From: an uncultured Bacteroidota bacterium
GTDB taxonomy: Bacteria > Bacteroidota > Bacteroidia > Flavobacteriales_F > PHOS-HE28
Direction: 5' to 3'
Length of the DNA: 35,808 nt
Assembly: GCA_902825795.1 (NCBI GenBank)
Contig: CADECG010000022.1
Location: forward strand, 1 to 35,808
A program made the translations under genes and the position numbers. Shown here one piece after another: positions 1 through 7,514 of this stretch (position 1 is its first letter; every line of letters starts with the position of its first letter). The notes under the pieces are model-generated. The model saw only the letters and a program-made list of their open reading frames with translations, was not told where the DNA came from and did no database searches.

Positions 1-1945
1 GGCCATCCATATCCACGATGTCGCCATCACGCTGCAGTAAGCACGCGCGGGTGGACAGCACCAGCGAGGGGTCCGTAGGGTCGCGCAATTCAACCACCAC
101 CCAATCAACGATCGCATTATCGCCGATCACTGAAAGCACCCCGGGCGCAAGGGCTTCCCCGCCACCCAAACCATGGTGTATATAGCCCAAGGCTGAGTAT
201 GGTTCCGAGGTGGGTATGAGGCCGGATAGCCGAAGATCATCGCGCATGATGCCAGTTGCAGGCACATAAGGTCCTTCCAACAATACGTTCAAATTGAACC
301 AAGCAGCTTGGCCCGTGCAGTTGCAATCAGGGTCCAGCTGATCGTTCAGCGTGTGCACATAACCATCGTCGCAAGGTGCATGCTCGTGGCGCATGGGATC
401 CGCGGGGTCGCAATCGCCGGGGGAGTCGATATAACCACTGGGAGGGATGCACGTGAAGACCACTGTGGCGGCATCGCCATAGCCATCGCCATCCACGTCA
501 GCATACCATTCGGCGGGCAAGGCATCGTCCGTGTCGTCACAGTCAGTGCTGTCGGCAACGTAGCCCAGCAACGATGAACAGGAGATGAGCGGTGCCGCAG
601 GGTCGCCCAACCCATCGCCGTCACTGTCGGCATACCATGTGGGCGGTGCGCCCACGTTCGCGTTCGCATCATCACAGTCCGTGGCATTCGGCACACGCCC
701 CATGGGTGCGGTGCAGGCCATTTGCATATCGGTGGCATTGCCAAAGCCATCGCCATCGCCATCGGCATACCAGCTCGTGGGCGTGCAGTTCTGTATGCGC
801 GCAACACCGTTCCGTGATTGTCCACCTACCGTGTTGAAATTCCCACCCACGAGTACAGCCCCATCCGATTGCTGGCCAACGAATTGGACCAGCGCATTGG
901 CGCCGCTGCCGGGATCGAAGGTCAGATCCAAGGCACCTGTGGATTCCAATCGGCACAACCGGATCCGTGGGGTGCCGTCATATCCGCTGAAACTTCCACC
1001 GCAGATCAGCTTGCCATCGGCCTGCAGGTGCAGCGAAAGCACGGTGCCATTGGTGAAGCCGTTCCCCATGTTGAACGTGTTGTCGATGGTCCCGTCAGGA
1101 TGCAAGCGTAACAGTCTGTTCGCCGGTGCGCCGTTGTAACTGGAGAAACCTCCACCGATGTAGATGCGGCCATCCGACATCACCCGCACATCCGATATGG
1201 GCTGATCGGCCCCGGAGCCGGGATCGAACGATGTATCCAACGCACCATTGGCGTGCACCATACAGATACCCGCGCGCGGCACCCCTTGGTATTGGGTGAA
1301 CTGACCGACCGCCAGTATCCGTCCATCGGGCATCATGGCCAATTGGTTCACGGCACTGTTGAAGCCGAAGAGACCGGTGGCGAACGACGCATCGGGACTT
1401 CCATCAGGATGCAATCGGCACAAGCGCACCTGTGGTGGCACCACCACGCCCATGTTACCACCGATCAGGATCTTGCCGTCCGGTTGCAGGCAAATGGTGT
1501 TGATGCTCGAGAGCGCGAACAATGGAGGGACGAAGCCCAAGTCCTTGGTACCATCGGTATTCAGCCGCACCAACTTCCCGTTCAACGAAAGGCCATCGAA
1601 GAGCGTGAAGGCGCCCGATACGAGGATGTTGCTGTCGCTTTGCAGTTCCATATCGGAGATGCTCCCGTCGAAGCCGGTGCCCGGCACGAACGATGGATCA
1701 ACGGAACCATCGGGCAACAACCGAACGATCCGCCCGGAGGGAAGACCGGCGAATCCCGTGAAGGATCCGCCGACGAGGATCTTGCCGTCCGGCTGTGCGA
1801 TGATCCGGGTCACGATATCGTTCGCACCCGCACCCGGATGGAAGCTGGTATCCAACGAGCCGGGCTGGCCGAACAGTCCAAATGGCAACAACAACGCAAT
1901 GATCGGCATCACTGTACCGATACCGGGCAGGGATCGTGCGTACAT
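1..1945 (-). CDS. Large secreted protein, delta-60 propeller plus MopE-like repeats (partial, C-terminus outside window)
   Basis: The reading frame is open from the ATG at 1945 to the window edge (648 codons). I chose this start because it precedes a hydrophobic segment (VMPIIALLLPFGLFGQ), a plausible signal peptide; a second in-frame ATG at 1909 is possible. Residues about 45-385 hold seven repeats of the form QPDGKILVGG or SDGRIYIGG, each followed by R(L)xxDGxxDxxF. These are delta-60 repeats, and seven copies would suit a seven-bladed beta-propeller. Three WYADxDGDGxG...TDCDD units follow, starting near residues 392, 437 and 480. They are MopE-type, Asp-rich, probably metal-binding motifs with paired Cys. 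A non-repetitive segment then begins (AAWFNLNVLLEGPYV) of the type seen in large Bacteroidota surface proteins. Export by T9SS is inferred, because the C-terminal sorting domain is not in view. It is transcribed divergently from the S46 peptidase. The exact substrate or binding role is unknown. Confidence 0.85.
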   Translation of the reverse strand, partial: MYARSLPGIGTVMPIIALLLPFGLFGQPGSLDTSFHPGAGANDIVTRIIAQPDGKILVGGSFTGFAGLPSGRIVRLLPDGSVDPSFVPGTGFDGSISDMELQSDSNILVSGAFTLFDGLSLNGKLVRLNTDGTKDLGFVPPLFALSSINTICLQPDGKILIGGNMGVVVPPQVRLCRLHPDGSPDASFATGLFGFNSAVNQLAMMPDGRILAVGQFTQYQGVPRAGICMVHANGALDTSFDPGSGADQPISDVRVMSDGRIYIGGGFSSYNGAPANRLLRLHPDGTIDNTFNMGNGFTNGTVLSLHLQADGKLICGGSFSGYDGTPRIRLCRLESTGALDLTFDPGSGANALVQFVGQQSDGAVLVGGNFNTVGGQSRNGVARIQNCTPTSWYADGDGDGFGNATDMQMACTAPMGRVPNATDCDDANANVGAPPTWYADSDGDGLGDPAAPLISCSSLLGYVADSTDCDDTDDALPAEWYADVDGDGYGDAATVVFTCIPPSGYIDSPGDCDPADPMRHEHAPCDDGYVHTLNDQLDPDCNCTGQAAWFNLNVLLEGPYVPATGIMRDDLRLSGLIPTSEPYSALGYIHHGLGGGEALAPGVLSVIGDNAIVDWVVVELRDPTDPSLVLSTRACLLQRDGDIVDMDG

Positions 1946-2013
1946 GACGTGGGAGGTTTTCGCGAACAATGTAATCAACAAAAGCATGCTGAAAACTTCC
2001 GGTCGAAAGACGT

Positions 2014-2040
2014 CCGGTCAGGAATGGATCCTGTCCGGAA
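2014..2040. repeat. Inverted repeat in divergent spacer (possible operator)
   Basis: TCCGGTCAGGA (2014-2024) and TCCTGTCCGGA (2030-2040) are inverted copies, 10 of 11 bases pairing, around ATGGA. Further TCCGG cores lie at about 1999 and 2043, and a perfect palindrome TTGGTACCAA lies at 2053-2062. The site is in the spacer between two divergent genes, upstream of both starts. It could be a regulator-binding site or a hairpin; no binding protein is known. Confidence 0.35.
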
Positions 2041-2071
2041 AGTCCGGAACGGTTGGTACCAAGGGGTGCCG

Positions 2072-2100
2072 TTGGCGACCAAGGTGGCAGTCTACATTAG
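2072..2100 (+). promoter_or_regulatory. Candidate Bacteroidota-type promoter for the S46 peptidase
   Basis: TTG at 2072-2074 is followed after 18 bases by TACATTAG at 2093-2100. The Bacteroidota consensus is TTG at -33 and TAnnTTTG at -7 with about 17-23 bases between, so five of the six fixed -7 positions match. The ATG is 17 bases downstream, which would leave a short leader. Confidence 0.45.
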
Positions 2101-2117
2101 CCCCGAATGATCGAGCT

Positions 2118-4325
2118 ATGAGCGTACATCCGATAGTGAAGGGCCTGTTCGTATTCCTGTTCGCGTTTTCGCGATCCATTGTTGCCCACGCCCACGAAGG
2201 CATGTGGTTGCCAACCGTGCTGGCCAGTGTTCATGATCACATGGCCGGTGAGGGATTGAAGCTGAGCGCTGAGGATATCTATAGTGCGAACCGCAACAGT
2301 CTCAAGGATGCCATCGTTCTGTTCGGCGGTGGTTGCACTGCTGAAGTGATCAGCGATCAAGGGCTCATCCTCACCAACCACCATTGTGGGTTCGGCGCGA
2401 TACAGGAGCACAGTTCCTTGGAGCACGACTACTTGAAGAACGGGTTCTGGGCGGCCACCCTGAAGGACGAACTGATGAACCCCGGCACCACGGCAACGTT
2501 CATCGTGCGCATGGAGGACGTCACGCAACGGATCATGGCAGTCTTACAACCCGGCTTCACGGAGGTACAGCGGAAAGAGGCGGTCGCTAAGGAAAGTGCC
2601 TTGATCGCCAACGAAGCCATGGAAGCCGGCCGATACGGCGCGGTTGTCCGCGCGTTCAACTACGGCAACCAATACTTGGTGATCGTTTCCGAGACATTCC
2701 GGGATGTTCGATTGGTGGGCGCCCCGCACGGTAGCATTGGCAACTTCGGTGGCGATACGGACAACTGGATGTGGCCACGGCACACAGGCGACTTCAGCAT
2801 TTTCAGGATCTACACGGCTGCGGACGGAAAACCGGCCGACCCGTCCCCTGATAACGTGCCACTGCGTCCGCGGCACGTACTTCCGATCTGCATGGACGGA
2901 GTGAAAGAAGGCGACTTCGCGATGATCTATGGGTTCCCCGGACAGACGCAGCGGTACATCTCGAGCTATGCGGTGGATTACATCATGAACGTGGGCGACC
3001 CACTGAAGATCCGTATGCGACGTGCCAGCCTTGCAGTGATCGATGAAGCCATGTTGGCCAGTGACGCAACGCGGATCCAATATGCCGACAAGCAGAAGGG
3101 TATCAGCAACGCATACAAGAAGTGGATAGGGGAGGTGCGCGGATTGAACGAGTTGAAGGCGTTGAAGGTGAAGCGCGATCTGGAAGTGGAGTATCGCAAG
3201 CGCGCTGCCGCACAGGGTCGTGCGGAGTTCGTTGCCGCGCTCGACTCGTTGGCAGGCATCTTCACCACGTATCCCGATCTGGCCGAAGCCCGCGACCTGC
3301 ACGTCGAGTTCTTCCTCGTCGGCCCGGAACTTTTCCGGTTCGCCAACAGCTTTGCTGCTCTCGCCTCGGAAAGCAGCTACAATGTGTTGAAAGCGGAAGG
3401 GAAGCTGGAAGCGGAACTGCAACGCATGCGTGCTTCCGCAAAAGCCTTCCACAAGGATTTCGACGCTGCGGTTGACAAGCGCATACTGCTCGGGCAGTTC
3501 CCGCTATACCAGGGTAACATCGACCCCGCGTTGGGTCCGGATCTGTCGGACATGCGGGCGAAGTACAAAGGCAACTGGACCGCTTGGGCCGATGCCGTTT
3601 ACGCATCGTCGGTATTCGCCGACCCGGCAAAGCTCGATGCGGTGCTGGCCAACCTTTCAGGTGGGGCGCGAAAGAAATTGAGCAAGGATCCCGCGCTGCA
3701 ATTCGCCAAGCGCCTGCAAGAGGCCTACGCTACCAAAGTGAAGCCGCGGATCGATGTGGCGAACGACCGCATTTCAACCAACATGCGCAAGTACGTGGAG
3801 GGATTGATCGCTCTTTTCCCGGAGAAGAACTTCTGGCCGGATGCGAACAGCACGCTGCGCTTGAGCTATGGGCACGTGGAAGGGAGCTCCCCGAAGGATG
3901 GGGTGATCTATGAAGCCTTCACCGATCTGGACGGGCTGCTGGAGAAGTACAAACCCGGTGATGCGGAGTTCGATGTGCCACAGCGCATGTTGGATCTGCA
4001 CGCAGCCAAGGACTATGCACCGTACAGCAGCACGTCCACCATGCCGGTCTGCTTCACCTCATCATTGCACACTACCGGGGGCAATAGTGGAAGCCCGGTA
4101 TTGAACGCACGCGGTGAATTGATCGGCATCAATTTCGATCGCAGTTGGGAGAGCACCATGAGCGATATCCAGTTCGATCCGAACAAGTGCCGCAACATCA
4201 GTGCTGATATCCGCTACGTGCTTTTCGTGATCGACAAGGTTTGTGGTGCCGGGCATCTGGTGAAGGAGATGAAACTGGTGAAGAGCGAGCCGTTGCGGTC
4301 CATTTCGTTGCCCATACACCGATAA
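2118..4325 (+). CDS. S46 family dipeptidyl-peptidase, DPP11-like (Asp/Glu-specific predicted)
   Basis: The protein is 735 residues, close to the usual length of S46 peptidases (about 700-720). Residues 1-26 form a signal peptide ending at AHAHEGMW, so it acts in the periplasm or on the surface. The frame is open far upstream, but only the ATG at 2118 is followed by a signal peptide. The chymotrypsin-type triad is visible: His in TNHHCG (His89 by analogy with the trypsin AAHC motif), Asp within GGDTDNWMWPRHTGDF, and Ser657 in TTGGNSGSP. Arg675 lies 18 residues after the Ser, in INFDRSWES. In Porphyromonas DPP11 the equivalent residue is Arg673, which selects acidic P1 residues, whereas DPP7 has Gly there. 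I therefore infer release of dipeptides with Asp or Glu at the second position from peptides imported for nutrition. The pterin dehydratase gene follows 35 bases downstream. Confidence 0.95.
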   Translation: MSVHPIVKGLFVFLFAFSRSIVAHAHEGMWLPTVLASVHDHMAGEGLKLSAEDIYSANRNSLKDAIVLFGGGCTAEVISDQGLILTNHHCGFGAIQEHSSLEHDYLKNGFWAATLKDELMNPGTTATFIVRMEDVTQRIMAVLQPGFTEVQRKEAVAKESALIANEAMEAGRYGAVVRAFNYGNQYLVIVSETFRDVRLVGAPHGSIGNFGGDTDNWMWPRHTGDFSIFRIYTAADGKPADPSPDNVPLRPRHVLPICMDGVKEGDFAMIYGFPGQTQRYISSYAVDYIMNVGDPLKIRMRRASLAVIDEAMLASDATRIQYADKQKGISNAYKKWIGEVRGLNELKALKVKRDLEVEYRKRAAAQGRAEFVAALDSLAGIFTTYPDLAEARDLHVEFFLVGPELFRFANSFAALASESSYNVLKAEGKLEAELQRMRASAKAFHKDFDAAVDKRILLGQFPLYQGNIDPALGPDLSDMRAKYKGNWTAWADAVYASSVFADPAKLDAVLANLSGGARKKLSKDPALQFAKRLQEAYATKVKPRIDVANDRISTNMRKYVEGLIALFPEKNFWPDANSTLRLSYGHVEGSSPKDGVIYEAFTDLDGLLEKYKPGDAEFDVPQRMLDLHAAKDYAPYSSTSTMPVCFTSSLHTTGGNSGSPVLNARGELIGINFDRSWESTMSDIQFDPNKCRNISADIRYVLFVIDKVCGAGHLVKEMKLVKSEPLRSISLPIHR

Positions 4326-4360
4326 GGTATCATATCCTTTAGCCGAAGACCCTTTGCGCC

Positions 4361-4594
4361 ATGTGGACCGAACAAGACAACTGCTTGCAGCGCACCTTCA
4401 CGTTCAAGGATTTCAGCGAGGCCTTTGCGTTCATGACACGCGTAGCGCTCATCGCGGAGAAAATGGACCACCATCCCGACTGGTCGAATGTGTACAATAC
4501 GGTACACCTGAAACTGAACACCCACAGTGCTGGTGGTGTGGTGACGGAGAAGGACCGGAAACTAGCAGCAGCGATCGATCGGCTCCAAGCCTGA
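4361..4594 (+). CDS. 4a-hydroxytetrahydrobiopterin dehydratase (pterin-4a-carbinolamine dehydratase)
   Basis: This 77-residue protein carries the family signature [16 protein letters not shown], with the His-His pair and Trp of the active site, and ends with the [16 protein letters not shown] segment seen in PhhB/DCoH proteins. It dehydrates 4a-hydroxytetrahydrobiopterin during pterin recycling, classically after phenylalanine hydroxylase. No aromatic hydroxylase gene is in view, so a link to that pathway is not shown here. It is slightly shorter than the roughly 95-residue typical members, lacking some N-terminal sequence. No promoter was recognised; it may be read from the peptidase gene 35 bases upstream. 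Confidence 0.9.
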   Translation: MWTEQDNCLQRTFTFKDFSEAFAFMTRVALIAEKMDHHPDWSNVYNTVHLKLNTHSAGGVVTEKDRKLAAAIDRLQA

Positions 4595-4632
4595 AAAAGA
4601 AGAAGCCCCTTACCGATCAGGCAAGGGGCTTC
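4594..4632 (-). terminator. Rho-independent terminator between convergent genes
   Basis: GAAGCCCCTT (4602-4611) pairs perfectly with AAGGGGCTTC (4623-4632) around an 11-base loop. Read on the minus strand the stem is followed by CTTCTTTTTC, a T-rich tract, so it mainly terminates the DUF1573 gene. On the plus strand no T tract follows, but the hairpin may also slow transcription from the dehydratase gene. Confidence 0.8.
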
Positions 4633-4662
4633 ATTGGACCGGTCCGAAAAGGACCTGACCTT

Positions 4663-5199
4663 TTACTCTTTCACATTGGCCGAGATGCGCAAGGTGGTTT
4701 CCTTGGGCTCGGTGTTCGCAACCACCTTCACGGTCTTGGATTGTGCGTCCTTCTGCGTGCCGGGCTTGTATACCACTTTGATCTCGCCGGTAGCACCTGG
4801 TGCGATCGGCTCTTTCGGGTAGTCGGGCACGGTGCAACCACAGCTTCCCGTGGCGCTTTGGATGAGCAACGGCTCCGTACCGGTATTGGTGAAGTTGAAG
4901 ACGTGCGTGTTCTCGGAGTTCTGCTTGATCGAACCGAAATCGTGATCGTACTGGGCGAATTTCACAGTGGTCTTAGGGCCCAGATCAACGGGTTCGGCCT
5001 CCTGCGCGATCGGGTCGAACGGCTTTTCCGCCTCCGCAATGGAAGCTGGTTTGCCCGGCGTTGCAGCAGCGGCGCTGCTCATCGTCGTTCCGGTCTTTTC
5101 ATCAGCACCGCCGCCCATCATGCCGCGTTGGCCCATCGTGTTCACGATCAGGGTAACGGCAATAACGGCCAGCAGGGCGATCTTGATGGTCTCTTTCAT
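4663..5199 (-). CDS. DUF1573 domain envelope protein
   Basis: The protein is 178 residues from the ATG at 5199, which directly precedes a membrane anchor or signal segment (IKIALLAVIAVTLIVNTMG). An in-frame ATG at 5232 would add 11 residues. After an Ala/Gly/Pro-rich linker, residues from KFAQYDHDFGSI to the end form a DUF1573 domain, an immunoglobulin-like ASH/HYDIN-type fold. Typical marks are HDFGSIKQ, FNFTNTGTEPL, the cysteine pair in GSCGCTVPDYPKEPI, and IAPGATGEIKVVYKP. DUF1573 proteins are abundant in Bacteroidota, usually exported, and their molecular role is not established. It lies about 105 bases downstream of the S41 peptidase gene, with its own candidate -7 element, and ends at a clear terminator. 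Confidence 0.85.
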   Translation of the reverse strand: MKETIKIALLAVIAVTLIVNTMGQRGMMGGGADEKTGTTMSSAAAATPGKPASIAEAEKPFDPIAQEAEPVDLGPKTTVKFAQYDHDFGSIKQNSENTHVFNFTNTGTEPLLIQSATGSCGCTVPDYPKEPIAPGATGEIKVVYKPGTQKDAQSKTVKVVANTEPKETTLRISANVKE

Positions 5200-5240
5200 C
5201 GGTGCTTGTTCTTGGTTGGTTGGTTGTTCCATTGGGGCGG

Positions 5241-5248
5241 CGAATATA
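5241..5248 (-). promoter_or_regulatory. TAnnTTCG element upstream of DUF1573 gene
   Basis: TATATTCG on the minus strand matches the octamer seen upstream of seven other genes here. It ends 41 bases before the ATG at 5199. TTTG stands 14 bases further upstream, a shorter spacing than the usual -33/-7 arrangement. Confidence 0.45.
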
Positions 5249-5306
5249 GAGGGGTGGATGGGCAAAGAACGGCCGTTAACCGGGCCTTAACAGACCATTG
5301 GCGTGG

Positions 5307-6908
5307 TCAATGGGCAGCCATGCCGAGCCGTTGGAAGGTGTCGTCCGCAAGCACATCAATGGCCTTTCGGAAACTTCCGTCCACGGGGTTGCCCGCATTA
5401 ATGGTTTCCCAATAAGCACTGGTCTCCCAAAGATCCCGGGCGATCAGGGCTTTCAACCGCAAGTCGATCAGTGCCTTGCTTTGGTTGTACCCGGCCGCAT
5501 CGCGAACGATGCCTTCCTTTTCGGCAGCGTCCATCAGTTGGTCGCTCAGTAGGCTATCGACCACGAATTCCTCGGCGAAACGGGCCACCGTGGTGTACTT
5601 CTGGAGAAGTTGGTTGCGGTGCTTGTCCACATGATCCAATGCCACTGAATTGAGAATGCCTTTGCGCACGAGCTGGCCGAGGTATGCGCTGCTCAGGCTG
5701 GTATCTAGCGGAACGAACAGGTCGGGCATGATGCCGCCGCCGCCGTACACCACACGCTTGTTCATGGTGAAGTACTTGAGCGTGTCCGTGGCATGGATAC
5801 TGTCCACGCTCGTTAGCTCGCCACGCTCCAAACGGCTGGAGCGCTCATCGCGGTATGCTTCAACCCCATCTTCGTAGGGTTTCTGGATGCAACGGCCACT
5901 GGGCGTGTAGTATCTGCTTACAGTGAGTCGAACAGCGCTACCATCCGGTAACATCACCGGACGCTGCACCAGTCCTTTGCCGAACGATCGACGGCCGATG
6001 ACAAGTCCCCGGTCCCAATCCTGAACAGCACCGGCAACGATCTCGCTTGCACTGGCCGAGTTCTCATCAACGAGCAGCACGAGGCGGCCCTTTTCGAATG
6101 CGCCTTCGTTCGTCGCATAACTATCCTCACGCGGAGTGGTGCGCCCTTCTTGATACACGATGAGTTTGCGGTCCGCGAGGAATTCATCGGCCATGTCCGT
6201 TGCGGTACGCAAATAGCCTCCGCCGTTGCCCTGTAAGTCCAGCACCAGATCCTGCATGCCCGCGGCCCGCAACAGGGCCATCTTCTCCCTGAACTCCTTC
6301 ATGGTGGTGGCGCTGAAGCGGCTCACCTTGATGTAGCCAACAGTGGGCGTTGCCATGTAGCTGGCCTCGATGCTGAAGATGGGGATCTTGTCGCGGGTGA
6401 TCGAGAAATCGAGCAGATCATCCTCGCCCGAGCGCCGAATGGAAACCTCCACCTTGGTGCCTTTCTTACCGCGCAGGCGTTCCATCACGCCTGAGTTCTT
6501 GATGCCGATGCCCGCGACATTCTCCTTTTCAATGCGGATGATGCGGTCGCCTGCCCTGATGCCAAGGCGTTCGCTGGGCCCGCCTGCGATCGCGTCCACC
6601 ACATAGATGGTGTCGCGCACGATGTTGAACTGGATACCCACGCCTTCGAAGTTGCCCTTCAACGGCTCGTTGGTTTGCTCAAGATCTTCCTTCGGGATAT
6701 AGATCGAATGCGGGTCGAGCTCCTCCAACATGGAAACGATGGCTTTTTCAACCAAGGCTTCCTGATCGACGGAATCGACGTAACGCGTGGATATGTGGTA
6801 GAGGAGCGCCTCCAGTTTGCCTGCACTGGATGGCTCTGGTGCTTGGGCAAAAAGAAGGACCGGGGTAACGCTGCACAGCGTCACGATCTGTCGGAGAGTG
6901 TTCTTCAT
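5307..6908 (-). CDS. S41 family C-terminal processing peptidase (CtpA/Prc type)
   Basis: The protein is 533 residues from the ATG at 6908, which starts a signal peptide (MKNTLRQIVTLCSVTPVLLFAQ). A start five codons earlier is possible. An N-terminal helical region leads to a PDZ domain at about 85-160 (GPSERLGIRAGDRIIRIE) and the S41 core at about 180-345. The catalytic Ser/Lys pair is visible as DENSASASEI (Ser286 by analogy) and RRSFGKGLVQ (Lys311); the spacing of 25 equals that of Ser430/Lys455 in E. coli Prc. LQGNGGGYL is the conserved strand and turn before the active site. The C-terminal 190 residues are the helical extension usual in Bacteroidota homologues. It cleaves C-terminal tails of periplasmic proteins; substrates are unknown. 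A TACTTTCG element at 6924-6931 suggests its own promoter. Confidence 0.95.
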   Translation of the reverse strand: MKNTLRQIVTLCSVTPVLLFAQAPEPSSAGKLEALLYHISTRYVDSVDQEALVEKAIVSMLEELDPHSIYIPKEDLEQTNEPLKGNFEGVGIQFNIVRDTIYVVDAIAGGPSERLGIRAGDRIIRIEKENVAGIGIKNSGVMERLRGKKGTKVEVSIRRSGEDDLLDFSITRDKIPIFSIEASYMATPTVGYIKVSRFSATTMKEFREKMALLRAAGMQDLVLDLQGNGGGYLRTATDMADEFLADRKLIVYQEGRTTPREDSYATNEGAFEKGRLVLLVDENSASASEIVAGAVQDWDRGLVIGRRSFGKGLVQRPVMLPDGSAVRLTVSRYYTPSGRCIQKPYEDGVEAYRDERSSRLERGELTSVDSIHATDTLKYFTMNKRVVYGGGGIMPDLFVPLDTSLSSAYLGQLVRKGILNSVALDHVDKHRNQLLQKYTTVARFAEEFVVDSLLSDQLMDAAEKEGIVRDAAGYNQSKALIDLRLKALIARDLWETSAYWETINAGNPVDGSFRKAIDVLADDTFQRLGMAAH

Positions 6909-6923
6909 GAGATGGCGTGGCAC

Positions 6924-6931
6924 CGAAAGTA
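6924..6931 (-). promoter_or_regulatory. TAnnTTCG element upstream of S41 peptidase gene
   Basis: TACTTTCG on the minus strand ends 15 bases before the ATG at 6908 and matches the repeated -7-like octamer of this window. No TTG stands at the standard -33 distance. Confidence 0.5.
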
Positions 6932-6983
6932 ACGGACCCCGAAAGGCGCTAGCCGCTACTAGGCGTTAAGTTGGGTTAAGGGG

Positions 6984-7514
6984 TCAGCGACCGGGGAACG
7001 TGTAGGTGCTTCCCTTCAACAAAGTGTCCTCGTGGTACTTCTCGGTCTTGTAGATCCGCCCGTTGCGGTAGTATTTCCACTTGCCGTGTTTCTTACCCTC
7101 CTTGTACCGGCCAACGATCCCTTGCGCGCGAAAGGCCCAAATACCATCACGCAGTCCGTTGTGGTACTGTCCCTTGATCGCGATCCTGCCGAACTCATCA
7201 TACTCGCTCCAGTCGCCATGCAGGAATCCCCAGCCGTACACGGCGAAGATCAGCGGTTTGCCATCGGGGTAGAACGCCTTGTACACACCACATGGTTTGC
7301 CGCGTTGGTAGCGCAGTTCCACGGCCACTCGCGTGGTATCGTACGCGAACTTCCCCACCCTTGTGTACAGTGCTGCTGACAGCTCCGGCGAATACTCTAC
7401 TGCGTAGGTATAAACGGTATCGCCACTGGGCACGAAGAGCGAATCGGGTTGGGCTGTTCCAACGGTAACGATCAAAGCGCAGCCGAATAGCAGTGTACAG
7501 CGAAGTGCGGTCAT
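6984..7514 (-). CDS. MORN/YwqK-like secreted repeat protein
   Basis: The protein is 176 residues with a signal peptide ending near VTVGTAQ. Residues about 70-160 consist of short beta-hairpin repeats of the pattern G-x-W-x-x-Y-x-x-x-G: GKPCGVYKAFYPDGK, GDWSEYDEFGRIAIKGQY, NGLRDGIWAF, KHGKWKYYRNGRIYKTEKY. This is the MORN or YwqK-antitoxin-like family common in Bacteroidota, where most members have no known partner toxin. The ATG overlaps the stop of the pbpC gene by four bases (ATGA), so the two are probably translationally coupled. This suggests an envelope role beside PBP1C, but no biochemical function can be assigned. Confidence 0.75.
   Translation of the reverse strand: MTALRCTLLFGCALIVTVGTAQPDSLFVPSGDTVYTYAVEYSPELSAALYTRVGKFAYDTTRVAVELRYQRGKPCGVYKAFYPDGKPLIFAVYGWGFLHGDWSEYDEFGRIAIKGQYHNGLRDGIWAFRAQGIVGRYKEGKKHGKWKYYRNGRIYKTEKYHEDTLLKGSTYTFPGR

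Noticed and set aside
346..825. Minus-strand and plus-strand frames rich in Met-Ala or Ala-Ile repeats
   Set aside because: These are out-of-frame readings of the DGDG-coding MopE repeats in the propeller gene.
1335..2117. A long in-frame extension upstream of the S46 peptidase that would give a 996-residue protein
   Set aside because: It runs antisense through the propeller gene, has no family similarity, and the ATG at 2118 is followed by a clear signal peptide.
4354..5415. A 353-codon plus-strand frame across the dehydratase and DUF1573 genes
   Set aside because: It overlaps two well-supported genes and a terminator and has no recognisable domain.
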